Source: Gp1-AA122 sp036378535 (GTDB lineage: Bacteria; Acidobacteriota; Terriglobia; Terriglobales; Acidobacteriaceae). From it: a stretch of 64,000 nt of DNA. Where the stretch lies: contig DASUWH010000029.1 of assembly GCA_036378535.1 (NCBI GenBank), positions 45,235 to 109,234 of the forward strand, written 5' to 3'. Positions 8,027-18,552 of this stretch are shown here, piece by piece. The stretch's first letter is position 1. Each line of letters begins with the position of its first letter. The notes under the pieces are model-generated. The model saw only the letters and a list, made by a program, of their open reading frames with translations, was not told where the DNA came from and made no database searches. The position numbers and the translations under genes were made by a program.

Positions 8027-8854
8027 ATGCTTAAGTTTATGGATGTGCGAAGCTGCTGGAGACTGCTGATCCGAAGCTGCATTTGTGGGTTCTTGCTGTT
8101 CGCTGGCATCGGGAGTGTCGAGGCCACCAGCGTGGTGGTGCACGTAGCCGAGAATCACATCACCATAGCGGCGGATGACCTGGCCACTCGGATGTACACG
8201 CCGAATCGCGGACCCTACGCTGCCTGCAAAATCGTTCCCCTCGGGAGATCGGCGTTCGCGGTAGCGGGGAACATCGACTACCGACGAAGCAGTCCCAATG
8301 ACACTTTGGCGAATTGGGACGCCCGCGCCGATGCGAGAGAAGCCTTTGTGCATCATGCCGGCAACCTGCACGCAGTGGCGGAAGAGTGGGCAAGCCGTGC
8401 AGCGGTTCACTATTCGTCATTTCTCGAGGCCCAAGCGGGGAGAGTGCGCGAATTGGCGGCTGCAAATCGGCAACATGTGCTGGTACTGGGCACATTCGCA
8501 GGCTGGGATGAGCACAAGGAAGCAATCCTGATTTTCGAGTGGATTTACCTCGATGAAGTCGCGGATGTTATCGAGACGCGAAATTTTGTTCTGCCTTCGC
8601 GTACCTTGCCTTACACCACGAATGCGATGACCCAGGAACTGATCGAAGGCAACTCCTCTCGGAGCACGCGGGTGTTCTTGAACTGGCAACTTGCGTCGGA
8701 GAACCTTCCTTCTCCAGAACGGGGCTGGCGCTGGTTAGAATTCCTCATTCAGACGACCAGCGCCTACGATCGCACGGTGGGACGCGAAGTGAACGTACTG
8801 GACCTCACTCCTAACGAGAATGCGAACTGGTTACAGAACCACAGTTGCCGCTAG
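8027..8854 (+). CDS. Secreted proteasome-like Ntn-hydrolase candidate
   Basis: A 275-residue exported protein. Residues 1-33 look like a signal peptide with predicted type I cleavage at VEA|TS, which would expose Thr34. From that Thr the pattern follows the proteasome beta/HslV fold: TSVVVHVAENHITIAAD places Asp50 at mature position 17, and CKIVPLG places Lys68 at mature 35, close to the Asp17/Lys33 pair that assists catalytic Thr1. AFAVAGN matches the next conserved strand. Later parts (VLVLGTFAGWD, AILIFEW) fit beta strands. This suggests an N-terminal nucleophile amidohydrolase or peptidase matured by signal peptidase instead of a propeptide. No clear Shine-Dalgarno; ATG 8039 is an alternative start. 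Function is inferred from pattern only. Confidence 0.7.
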   Translation: MLKFMDVRSCWRLLIRSCICGFLLFAGIGSVEATSVVVHVAENHITIAADDLATRMYTPNRGPYAACKIVPLGRSAFAVAGNIDYRRSSPNDTLANWDARADAREAFVHHAGNLHAVAEEWASRAAVHYSSFLEAQAGRVRELAAANRQHVLVLGTFAGWDEHKEAILIFEWIYLDEVADVIETRNFVLPSRTLPYTTNAMTQELIEGNSSRSTRVFLNWQLASENLPSPERGWRWLEFLIQTTSAYDRTVGREVNVLDLTPNENANWLQNHSCR

Positions 8855-8900
8855 CCTGCGCTGGTGATTTTTGCTCGCCTATAGTTCCAACTGCTCTCAA

Positions 8901-10187
8901 TTACTCAATGCGCAGGAGCAGGACTGGTTCGACCATGAAATCGAAGGCGTTGATCGTATCCAGGGCACGGCGGATGGTGGGTTCAGATACAGGTTGCACG
9001 GTAATGACGAACGAGAGCCGGTCTTTGGGCATGTGCGGTTCTTGCTCCAGCGATTCGATATTAATGTTTTCGTCGGCGATCACCTCGGCGACGCGCGCGA
9101 CAATGCCACGCTGATCTTTGACCGTGAGGCGCAGATACCAGCCGACGGGGCGCGGGTTGGAGCAAATCTGCAATTCGTTCGAGTCCATAAACCCGGAAAC
9201 CTGTTTCGCGCGTAATTGGCCTGCGGCTAAGTCCCGGGCAATTTCGACCAGGTCGGAAACCACAGCCGCACCCGTAGCTTCGCCACCGGCGCCGCGCCCA
9301 TAGAACATTTGGGTACCAAGCTTGTCACCGACGAGAAAGACCGCATTGTTTACATCTTCGACCTTCGCCAGCAGCGAACGCCGTGTCACCAGCCAGGGCC
9401 GAACCGAAACTTCAAGGCCTTTATCGGTTTGCTCGGCGGAACCGACGAGGCGGATGGTGCTGTCCAAGCGGGCGGCGGAGTGAATGTCGATAGCTCGAAT
9501 CTGGCGAATGCCGAAAGTAGGAATCTGGCCTACGCGCAATTCTCCGCCGAAAGCCATGCGCGCCAGGATGCAGAGCTTGTCGCGCGCATCCAGACCGTCT
9601 ATATCGAAGGTGGGATCGGCCTCTGCGTAGCCGGCTTTTTGCGCCTCATTGAGAGCATCGCTGAACTCAATTCCACGGTTTTCCATCTGCGTGAGGATAT
9701 AATTCGCCGTTCCGTTGAGAATTCCATGCACGGCCCGCAGGCGGTCGCCGGCAGTCGATTCATGAATGACTCGAAGAATGGGAATCCCTCCGGCCACGCT
9801 GGCCTCGAATCCGATCGGCAGATTACGGGAGGCCGCCAAAGCGAAGAGCTCGTCACCATGCTGAGCGATCAAGTTCTTGTTTGCGGTCACAATGGGCTTG
9901 CCCTGGTTGAGGGTAGCGACCACGAGCTGGCGGGCGTCGTCAATGCCGCCCATGGTCTCGACGACTACATCGACATCTTCGGCAGCTACCATTTGCTTCC
10001 AGCTCGATAGGGAACGGGCTCCGGGAGGAACATCCTCCGGCTTTACGCGCGACCGTCGGCAAATGGCGGTGATTTCCAGATAGACGCCACTCCGCCGTGC
10101 GATGAGGCTGGCGTGCTTTGCGATGATCTCAGCGGTTGCGCGGCCGACGGTGCCATAGCCGACTACGCCTACCCGTACTCTTTTCAT
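8901..10187 (-). CDS. hom: Homoserine dehydrogenase
   Basis: A 428-residue enzyme reducing aspartate semialdehyde to homoserine on the way to threonine and methionine. N-terminal NAD(P)-binding motif GVVGYGTVG, then VVVETMGGID and the catalytic region with NYILTQM, GYAEADPTFDIDGLDARDK. A C-terminal ACT domain (about 350-428: LRLTVKDQRGIVARVAEVI) is expected to give allosteric feedback. It lies 24 bp after lysC on the same strand, so the two steps around aspartate semialdehyde are co-transcribed. Length is normal for the monofunctional form. Confidence 0.95.
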   Translation of the reverse strand: MKRVRVGVVGYGTVGRATAEIIAKHASLIARRSGVYLEITAICRRSRVKPEDVPPGARSLSSWKQMVAAEDVDVVVETMGGIDDARQLVVATLNQGKPIVTANKNLIAQHGDELFALAASRNLPIGFEASVAGGIPILRVIHESTAGDRLRAVHGILNGTANYILTQMENRGIEFSDALNEAQKAGYAEADPTFDIDGLDARDKLCILARMAFGGELRVGQIPTFGIRQIRAIDIHSAARLDSTIRLVGSAEQTDKGLEVSVRPWLVTRRSLLAKVEDVNNAVFLVGDKLGTQMFYGRGAGGEATGAAVVSDLVEIARDLAAGQLRAKQVSGFMDSNELQICSNPRPVGWYLRLTVKDQRGIVARVAEVIADENINIESLEQEPHMPKDRLSFVITVQPVSEPTIRRALDTINAFDFMVEPVLLLRIE

Positions 10188-10211
10188 GGGGTCTCTGAAA
10201 CCGTTGCTATG

Positions 10212-11654
10212 TTACTGAAACCGGCCTGCAGATTGCGCTTCCATTCTTTTGGCCGCGGCGCCCAGAAATTCCTGGTGTACAGCGTTTAGTACTTCGTTGG
10301 CGCGGGCAGCGTCGACGGCGAAGCAGATATTCAATTCGCTGGCCCCCTGCGCCACGGCTATGACGCTAACGTTGGTGCGCGCCACCGCGGAAAAAAGGCG
10401 TCCCAAAATACCACAGGTGCCTTTCATGCCGGATCCCAGCACGGCAATCACCGCTACGTTTCTATGGATGGAAACCGGATTCAACACACCGTGCTTTAAT
10501 TCCGTGCGAAACAGCTTTTGGATAGTGCGCATAACATGCTCCGTGTCAGCTTCCCGCAGGACCAGGCCGAGGGAATTCTCGGAAGAAGATTGCGTGGAGA
10601 AGAGCACATCTACGTGCTCATGACCGAGGCGCAGAAAGAGCCTGCCGAAGATCTCTGCGAAATGAGTATCGCGACGCGTGGTGAGGGTGACAAGGCAGGC
10701 TTGGGTTACGGCAGTTACCGCTTTGACGGGGCAGTCGCTGGGTGGAAGCTTCTCCTGGATCTTCGTTCCCGGCGTATCCGGCCGGAATGAGTTTTTGATC
10801 CAAACTGGGATAGCCCGTTCCATGGCGGGGCGAATCGCTTTCCGATGTATTACTTTGGCATCGTAATAGGAGAGTTCCACCGCCTCGGCAAATGTCATTT
10901 GGGGCAGGGTGACGGCCTCGGGCGAGATGCGAGGGTCGGCCGTAAGCACACCGTCAACGTCGGTCCAGATCCAGACTTCGTCGGCATTCAGGGCTGCTCC
11001 GAGAATGGTCGCCGAGTAGTCCGAGCCGCCACGGCCCAGGGTGGTTATCTGGCCCGCTGCGCTGGCTCCGCTGTACCCCATGACCACAGGAATTCGTTTT
11101 GCCTGCAGCAGTGGAATAAGAACCTGGGCGCACTGCTGGCGGGTGGAATCCATGTCGGGATTAGCATCACCGAACTTGTCATCCGTGATCAGGACGCGAG
11201 CTGAGTCCACGAATTCACTCTGCGCACCTAACTGGCTCAAGCAAGCGCTGAATAAGCAGGCCGAAATCCGCTCTCCGAGAGGAAGTGCCATGTCCATGAC
11301 CTGCGGGGTCGCGGAGCCGAGCAATAAAACGGCTGAGGAAAATTCGCGTAACCGCGTCAAGCAGGTTTTAACCTGCTCGCCTACTCCTTGGGGAGCCGCA
11401 CCTTCAAATAGCTCATGCATTACTTGATGGTGGCGTTCAGTCAATTGGCGAAATGCTTCCTCAGTCTGTGGCGCTTGGCCGGCACGGGCGGCATTCAGGA
11501 CCTCCACGATCTTGTCAGTAACTTTCGAGAGAGCGGACACCACCACCACGATCTTGTCCTGGCGCGCATGTTGTTCGACGATCCGTGCTGCCTGGCGAAT
11601 GCGTTCGGCGCTGCCGACCGAGGTACCCCCAAATTTCATCACAATAAGGCTCAT
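10212..11654 (-). CDS. lysC: Aspartate kinase
   Basis: A 480-residue aspartokinase, first enzyme of the aspartate-family pathway. The start carries the KFGGTSVGS nucleotide/Asp-binding motif; GRGGSDYSATILGAAL and WTDVDGVLTADPR are kinase-domain signatures. Two ACT domains follow (about 320-465) and should sense lysine or threonine. The size resembles the longer LysC/ThrA-kinase type rather than the ~410-residue alpha/beta kind. GGAAGG lies about 12 bases before ATG. A short frame ending in TGA overlaps the start codon (ATGA), hinting at a coupled leader. Operon with hom. Confidence 0.95.
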   Translation of the reverse strand: MSLIVMKFGGTSVGSAERIRQAARIVEQHARQDKIVVVVSALSKVTDKIVEVLNAARAGQAPQTEEAFRQLTERHHQVMHELFEGAAPQGVGEQVKTCLTRLREFSSAVLLLGSATPQVMDMALPLGERISACLFSACLSQLGAQSEFVDSARVLITDDKFGDANPDMDSTRQQCAQVLIPLLQAKRIPVVMGYSGASAAGQITTLGRGGSDYSATILGAALNADEVWIWTDVDGVLTADPRISPEAVTLPQMTFAEAVELSYYDAKVIHRKAIRPAMERAIPVWIKNSFRPDTPGTKIQEKLPPSDCPVKAVTAVTQACLVTLTTRRDTHFAEIFGRLFLRLGHEHVDVLFSTQSSSENSLGLVLREADTEHVMRTIQKLFRTELKHGVLNPVSIHRNVAVIAVLGSGMKGTCGILGRLFSAVARTNVSVIAVAQGASELNICFAVDAARANEVLNAVHQEFLGAAAKRMEAQSAGRFQ

Positions 11655-12037
11655 GCGTGAATGACCTTCCGCGCCAAATAAGCTTCGTCTTGCAGTGTCA
11701 TTAAGTGTATCGCGTTCGTTCGCCGGACTTCAGCAACGCGGGGGTTCGGGCGGAATCTTAGCGGAGTCCGGAACAAGAAATTGCGTCGCGAGTCGAATCT
11801 ACCGAATTCGATATGGACTGGCCCCAAGGCCATTCAGCATTCGGGGCATGGGCCCGGATTTGGAACAACGACGTTGTCCTCCGGAATTCGCAGATCCTGA
11901 CGGACATCACGCACAAACGGCTTCCAGCGGTTAGTTGGGTGATCCCTAGCGGACAAGCGCCAGGCCAAACTGGCGCGAACGACGGTAGTGGTCCGTCGAG
12001 AGCCCGTGCGATAGCTGACTGGTTAGAGAATTATCAA
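11655..12037. other. Intergenic region upstream of lysC
   Basis: 383 bp between the phosphoesterase stop and lysC start, both on the minus strand, so the lysC-hom promoter must lie here. A hairpin gcgccag / ctggcgc (11957-11976, loop gccaaa) lacks a U tract. A minus-strand frame, longest form 11651-11833 or short form from ATG 11701, ends at 11651 overlapping the lysC ATG by four bases; it has no Shine-Dalgarno. Confidence 0.4.
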
Positions 12038-13864
12038 TTAGTCATCATCGCCGTCATCGCTTTGTTTTACTCCATCCATTACAGGGCTCTTGGTTTGGCG
12101 GACAAATGGCTGTGGCTTCAGGACCTTGGCTGGGGCGCCCGACGCGGTGGTGAGCAAATCACTGAGATCGTTGACTGCCGCGTTGCAATCCGTCAGCAGG
12201 CATGGCATCTGGAAGATATTCTCGATGGTCTTGTTGATGGAGTCGAAGCTGTAGAGCTGATGTCCGATATAGCCGGTCTTGGCGAAGGGCGAGATGACCA
12301 ACAATGGCACTCGGATGCCGTAGCCGAAGAAGTCGACATTTGGTGGCGGGACGTGGTCGTAGAATCCGCCCCAGTCGTCCCAGGTAAGGATGATCAAAGT
12401 CGACGCCCAGTAGGAAGAATTCATTACGCAGTTGACCTGCTGCACGGTCCAGCTCTCTCCGTTGGGAATCGAGCCGTTCGGGTGCTCGCTAACCGACGCT
12501 GGCGGGGTGAGCCAGGAGACCTGCGGTAAATTTCCGTTGGCCGTGTCGGAACAGAAGTTGGCCACCGGGACGTCTTTAGAGCGATCGGGACCGCTCCAAA
12601 GATTCTGATAGTAGCTGCCAAAATTCCACTGGTATCCCCCCTGGGATGGCTGCGGCGAGTAAATCCGCCAGCTGACAGCGGCATTGTCCAGAACATCGCC
12701 CATCGTAGTGAGGGTGAAACAGGGAGGCTGGGAGTATTGCTTTTGAGTGGCAGGGTCGATGGAAAGCACCGTAGCCCCCACTGCAGCAGCATCGCAGCCC
12801 CAACCGTATAAGCCAACATTTGGGATGTTACCCGGATTTCCGATGGCATAGTTGGAGTTTTCGGAGAAAAGATAAGCGTGCGTCGGGAAGCTCGGGCCTT
12901 TCTGCTGCGCGAACATATTGTCGGCGAGAGCGTAGGTCTGCGCGTACGACCAGTAGTTGGGAATCAAGGAAGATGATGCCTGCACATAGGCCTGCAGGCT
13001 GCTGCAGGATTTATCGAAGCCATTCATCAGTCCACCGTTGATGTCAGTCTTCGCGGACGACCAGTTGTGTCCGCAGTCGGTTGGATTGGCTGACATAGGT
13101 GCGAGCGGAACCGCACTACCGGTGGAGGTTTGACCGCTGGTGGCTCCGTTTGCTCCCGGGAATTGGCCGAAGTAATTATCGAAGGAGTGATTCTCCTTGA
13201 AGATAATCACGACGTGCTGAATAGAACCGCTCCCAAGAACCGCGAACGGGAGCGAGTTAGATGCCCCCCCACCGGGAGCAGGATTGGTTGCGGTCACGGG
13301 AAATACGCCGGGAGTGGTTAGATCGCTGGCCAGAATCGCGGCCACCAATTGCGTGCTGCTGATGTAGGTCGTTGGGCGATTCATCCCGTTGAATTGCGCA
13401 GTGGCGCCGTTTACGAAATTCGAGCCATTGACGGTCAGCGGGAAAGCGGCGCTGTTCACAGGCTTGCTCGTCGGCGAAAGCGACGTGAGTGTCGGGACCG
13501 GGTTGGTGACAGTAAACGGGAGTGAGTTAGAGGTGCCGCCGCCGGGACTCGGATTCGTCACGGTTACAGCAAAAATACCTCCGATAGCGACATCACTGGC
13601 CAGGATAGAAGCGGTGACCTGCGTGCTGCTGATATAAGTGGTGGTACGAGTCCTTCCTGCGAATTGCACGAACGCTCCGTTTACGAAATTAGTTCCGTTT
13701 ACCGTGAGAGTGAATGCTGGGCTGCCGACAACCTTGCTCGAAGGTGAAAGCGACGTAATCGTGGGGATGGGATTGCGCGTTGCCTGTGCGGATCCGACGA
13801 ATCCTAGAATAACTATGACCGAAAGACTTATCGCAAGAGCTTGCCAGGAGCCGTGTTTGGACAT
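12038..13864 (-). CDS. Exported phosphoesterase with two IPT/TIG domains
   Basis: A 608-residue secreted protein. A signal peptide (1-29, ending SAQA) is followed by two immunoglobulin-like IPT/TIG repeats of exactly 90 residues (31-120 and 121-210) and a phosphoesterase domain of the phospholipase C/acid phosphatase family (about 215-570). Family motifs are FKENHSFDNYFG near its start and LTWDDWGGFYDHVPPP, with metal-binding acidic residues. The tail is acidic (QSDDGDDD). Such enzymes hydrolyse phosphomonoesters or phospholipids outside the cytoplasm; the IPT repeats probably mediate surface or ligand contact. GAGGAGAGAG precedes the ATG. The exact substrate is not readable. Confidence 0.9.
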   Translation of the reverse strand: MSKHGSWQALAISLSVIVILGFVGSAQATRNPIPTITSLSPSSKVVGSPAFTLTVNGTNFVNGAFVQFAGRTRTTTYISSTQVTASILASDVAIGGIFAVTVTNPSPGGGTSNSLPFTVTNPVPTLTSLSPTSKPVNSAAFPLTVNGSNFVNGATAQFNGMNRPTTYISSTQLVAAILASDLTTPGVFPVTATNPAPGGGASNSLPFAVLGSGSIQHVVIIFKENHSFDNYFGQFPGANGATSGQTSTGSAVPLAPMSANPTDCGHNWSSAKTDINGGLMNGFDKSCSSLQAYVQASSSLIPNYWSYAQTYALADNMFAQQKGPSFPTHAYLFSENSNYAIGNPGNIPNVGLYGWGCDAAAVGATVLSIDPATQKQYSQPPCFTLTTMGDVLDNAAVSWRIYSPQPSQGGYQWNFGSYYQNLWSGPDRSKDVPVANFCSDTANGNLPQVSWLTPPASVSEHPNGSIPNGESWTVQQVNCVMNSSYWASTLIILTWDDWGGFYDHVPPPNVDFFGYGIRVPLLVISPFAKTGYIGHQLYSFDSINKTIENIFQMPCLLTDCNAAVNDLSDLLTTASGAPAKVLKPQPFVRQTKSPVMDGVKQSDDGDDD

Positions 13865-14053
13865 GTATCTCTCTCCTCGGGGCCGGGACAGAAACTCTGG
13901 GGGAGGAAATCTACCACTTTTTCGAGGAAAGACAAAAATCTAAAATTTCGGACGTAGACAGGGCCAGAATGGTGGGTTAAGGGCGTACCGTTAGCGAGCA
14001 ATTCCGCATCGCAGCTTACGGCCAGACTGTTGGCGCTATTAACTTTAGCATTC

Positions 14054-15463
<1,410 letters not shown>

Positions 15464-15577
15464 AGTTCGCTCCTGATGGGTGCGGTTTGAAGGCAACTCG
15501 AAATTATAGCGCTGGAGGCAGGTGGAACCGTGAGATGTGCGCTAGGCCCGAGCACGACCCTGAGCCAGGCAGCAATG

Positions 15578-16618
15578 TTACTTCTCTGCGGTCACGACCG
15601 TGAAAAAGTTGGGAATCAGTTCATTGTGGTCGGTGGCGGAGAAGCCGACGTTCCGCAACATTTTGTCGAGCTCGGAAAAGGTGTATGCGTCGCCACTCGG
15701 GGTGGTCACGAGCAGGACCAAGCTAAAGGCTGCGGGGCGGGGCGGGGATACGCGGTCTTCGTTGGGTACGAACTGGAGAATGACCACGCGGCCACCCGGC
15801 TTGAGGGCAGCATGAACTTTGCGTAACAACTTTTCCGCCGTGGACGGGTCAAAATGGTGAATGAAGTTAGGCAGCAGAGCGACGTCGTAGCCCTCGCCGA
15901 AATTGACTTCCAATGCGCTTCCTGGAATCAAGTGCACCCGGTCGCGAAGGCCGGCTTTCTCTGCGTTTTCTTCCGCTACCTGCAGAACATTTGGCCAGTC
16001 GACAAGCCAGACTTGAGCCGAGGAATTTTGCCGCGCCACGGCAATTTCATAAAGACCATGTCCGGAGGCCAAACCCAGAACCTTGGCTTCGCGGCCTTCG
16101 CCGGGATAGAGATTCTTCGCCAGTATTTCGGCAGGCATTCTCATGATAGGTGCCATGCTGCGCGCGAACTCAACCCAGATGGGGTGCTCAGGGGCCAGCG
16201 AACCTGCCTGGTCCATCGTGGTGCCACCTTTGCGCACTGCGCCGGCCACGTCTTCCCAGACACTGCGCGACTGCGGATGCAAAAGGAAGTTGACCGCGCT
16301 GCCCATGAAGGCGGGGGAACGGCGATCGAGAAAAGCGGCCGTTTCGCGAGTGGGATGATAGGCGCCGGAGATCTTGGTAAGAAAGCCTTGCACGACGAAG
16401 TAATCACAGAGAATGCGTATGCCACGAGGAGCAGCGTCACACCGTTTCGCGATGGCTTCCACGGTGTGGTTGCCTTCGGCAATGGCGGTGAACAGGTCGA
16501 GCTCCAGTGCGCCTTTCAGCGCCTCTGTCTGCTGAAACGCGTTGAGAGCGGCCAGAATCGGCTCCGGGGAAGGCGGATTAGCTTGTGCCGCGGAGAAGGG
16601 AATTGCAGGTTGTGCCAT
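15578..16618 (-). CDS. SAM-dependent O-methyltransferase-like protein
   Basis: A 346-residue class I methyltransferase of the COMT/acetylserotonin type. Residues ~20-110 form an N-terminal winged-helix dimerisation domain (ALELDLFTAIAEG, RGIRILCDYFV). The Rossmann part starts near 185: motif I is degenerate (VLGLASGHGLYEIA rather than DxGxG), but the acidic LVDWPNVL and the post-I DVALLPNFIHHF and LKPGGRVVI motifs are good. It probably methylates a hydroxyl of a small molecule. A perfect GGAGGTGA lies four bases before ATG. It is alone, so no pathway can be inferred. Confidence 0.85.
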   Translation of the reverse strand: MAQPAIPFSAAQANPPSPEPILAALNAFQQTEALKGALELDLFTAIAEGNHTVEAIAKRCDAAPRGIRILCDYFVVQGFLTKISGAYHPTRETAAFLDRRSPAFMGSAVNFLLHPQSRSVWEDVAGAVRKGGTTMDQAGSLAPEHPIWVEFARSMAPIMRMPAEILAKNLYPGEGREAKVLGLASGHGLYEIAVARQNSSAQVWLVDWPNVLQVAEENAEKAGLRDRVHLIPGSALEVNFGEGYDVALLPNFIHHFDPSTAEKLLRKVHAALKPGGRVVILQFVPNEDRVSPPRPAAFSLVLLVTTPSGDAYTFSELDKMLRNVGFSATDHNELIPNFFTVVTAEK

Positions 16619-16802
16619 CCAGTCACCTCCACTCGGGAAGAGAATCGTCTACGAGAATGAGTCGGCGCCGTACGTCGAGGCGCGTGTGAGGCACGACACA
16701 GAGCTGTGTGACCTGCGAAGGATACCACAGGATGCATGCTAGAATCGCGGAGTTGGGACGCGACTGCCCGTGCATGTCACTTCTGCGAGCTAGAGAACAG
16801 CG

Positions 16803-17846
16803 TTGACGCTCATCGAGCAAATTCCCGAAACTTTGCCGCGGCGGAAGGCGACGTCTCGTCCTCAGAACCGTGCTGATGTCCTGATCATTGGGGCCGGCCC
16901 CACCGGCCTGGCGTGCGCTATTGAAGCCCAGAAAATAGGGTTAAAAGTTCTGGTTGTGGACAAGGGCTGCCTGGTGAATTCACTGTTTCACTACCCGGCC
17001 AATATGACGTTTTTCACCACGCCGGAGCTCCTGGAAATTGGGGACATTCCTTTCGCCACTGCCAGCATGAAACCCAACCGGCAGGAGGCGCTGGAATATT
17101 ACCGCAAAGTGACGGATCACTACCGCCTGAAGGTCCTGCAGTATCACTGGGTAAAGACGGTGACGGGCAAAGACGGGGACTTCCGCGTCACCGCGACCGA
17201 TCGTGCCGGCGGGATTCACGATTTCGAAACGAAGAAAGTGGTGGTGGCGACGGGCTACTACGATTTATCCAATCGGCTGCACGTGCCTGGTGAAGATCTG
17301 CCGAACGTCCATCACTATTATCACGAGCCCCATCCTTATTACGACAGCGACGTGCTGGTGATTGGTGGCAAGAACTCGGCGGCGATTGCCGCGCTGGAAT
17401 TGTGGCGGCACGGGGCGCGCGTCACTCTTGTGCACCGCGGGCCACAGTTACACCATCACGTGAAGTACTGGATCAGGCCGGACATCGAGAATCGAATTAA
17501 GAATGGCGAGATCACTGCATACTTCAACAGCTTCGTCCGGGAGATTGGCACCGATTACGTACTTGTGGACGCTCCCGATGGCGTGATCCGCCTGGACAAC
17601 GATTTTGTTTTTGCGCTTATCGGATACCACCCGGACTACGATTTCCTGCGCAGCCTGGGCATTGAGCTTTCGCCAGAACAGTGCCGGCCAGTGTGCGATC
17701 CGGGGACGCTGGAGAGCAATGTGCCCGGGATCTACGTCGCCGGGGTCATTGTGGCTGGGGCCATGACGAATGAAATCTTTATTGAAAATGGCCGGTTCCA
17801 CGGCCAGCTCATCGCGGCGGATTTGAAGGAAAAGTTGAGAGGATAG
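16803..17846 (+). CDS. ypdA: YpdA-family putative bacillithiol disulfide reductase
   Basis: A 347-residue FAD/NAD(P)-dependent oxidoreductase. GxGxxG-type motifs are VLIIGAGPTGLACA (about 26-39) for FAD and VLVIGGKNSAAIAALE for NADPH. The segment VDKGCLVNSLFHYPANM followed by FFTTPELLEIG is diagnostic of YpdA/Bdr, where the cysteine is the active residue that reduces bacillithiol disulfide. Start TTG 16803 is chosen by default: no ATG lies before the first Rossmann strand and no clear Shine-Dalgarno is seen. Bacillithiol synthesis genes (bshA-C) are not in the window, but two DinB-superfamily proteins follow within 4 kb. Confidence 0.88.
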   Translation: MTLIEQIPETLPRRKATSRPQNRADVLIIGAGPTGLACAIEAQKIGLKVLVVDKGCLVNSLFHYPANMTFFTTPELLEIGDIPFATASMKPNRQEALEYYRKVTDHYRLKVLQYHWVKTVTGKDGDFRVTATDRAGGIHDFETKKVVVATGYYDLSNRLHVPGEDLPNVHHYYHEPHPYYDSDVLVIGGKNSAAIAALELWRHGARVTLVHRGPQLHHHVKYWIRPDIENRIKNGEITAYFNSFVREIGTDYVLVDAPDGVIRLDNDFVFALIGYHPDYDFLRSLGIELSPEQCRPVCDPGTLESNVPGIYVAGVIVAGAMTNEIFIENGRFHGQLIAADLKEKLRG

Positions 17847-18496
17847 TTTTCCAAAACTTTGTGGGCCTTTGCGATCCTTAGGGAAAACCAGCTTTTTCAG
17901 CGCAAAGGGCACGTCGGAACACAAAGGAATTCCACCATAAAGGCAAAAAGAAAACCGGGCCAGTTAGCCCGGTTGTCTTAGCGACGAGCGGCGATGCGGT
18001 TACAGCGCGGCTCGGCGCGAACGTCGTTCTGAGGTGCACCCAGTCTCGGTTCGGCTGGTCCGAAATTCGGGGTCTGCACGTCCGCCGACGTCCAAATCCA
18101 AAGGAGCGCGGAAACAGACATCGGAAACAGTGCACGATAGGGGCCAAGCCGGCACTTTGCGTGTTGCTGTCAGTTATTGGTGTAATACATTGATTATAAA
18201 GGGAGTACGTCCGGCGATAGTGGTGATATGCGAAGCTTGCTTAAGCCACTGCTGATGATGTGTTCAAAATGTTGCACAGTTGAGAAACCTCAGCGCGGGC
18301 GATCTCGACTGCAGTGCCTCAGCATTTGCCCTAATAGACGTCGCCGGCGGCAGGAGTAAACTCGTGCCCTTCCCGCAGCGTGTGAAGCCGTGCCCTTCCC
18401 AAACCCACTTATGAGATCGCTTCGCAGGACCAGAACGGATTTCAGATCGTTTAGGGCGTGGAATTGTAACGACGCCATTGGCTAAGATTATGAATA
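17847..18496. other. Intergenic region with one terminator-like hairpin
   Basis: 650 bp without a supported gene. Open frames on both strands lack motifs and ribosome binding sites. It holds the hairpin at 17953-17974 and an AT-rich patch around 18180-18200 (tgattataaaggg) that could carry a promoter in either direction. A minus-strand small RNA ending at the hairpin is possible but unproven. Confidence 0.35.
17953..17974 (-). terminator. Intrinsic terminator-like hairpin
   Basis: Perfect 8-bp stem aaccgggc / gcccggtt, loop cagtta. On the minus strand it runs into TTCTTTTTGCC, a good U tract; on the plus strand it is followed by gtctta. The orientation therefore suggests a minus-strand transcript, although the nearest upstream annotated gene (ypdA) is on the plus strand. 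Confidence 0.55.
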
Positions 18497-18545
18497 CATA
18501 AACGTTTATTTATGCTTGACGCATAAACAGTTGCTTATGTAATAT
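18497..18545 (+). promoter_or_regulatory. Promoter with two matched operators for the ArsR gene
   Basis: Two copies of CATAA-N8-TTATG lie at 18497-18514 and 18522-18539, exactly 25 bp apart. TTGACG (18516-18521) and TAATAT (18540-18545), spacing 18, form a sigma-70-like promoter; the second operator fills the spacer and the first abuts the -35. This is the expected geometry for autorepression by the downstream ArsR protein. The -10 ends seven bases before the ATG. Confidence 0.7.
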
Positions 18546-18552
18546 TCTTGCT

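Noticed and set aside
11957..11976. Hairpin gcgccag / ctggcgc as terminator of the phosphoesterase gene
   Set aside because: No U tract follows on either strand.
17975..18250. A tRNA or small RNA ending at the 17953 hairpin
   Set aside because: No cloverleaf or T-loop pattern could be built and no convincing promoter was found; only the hairpin is kept.
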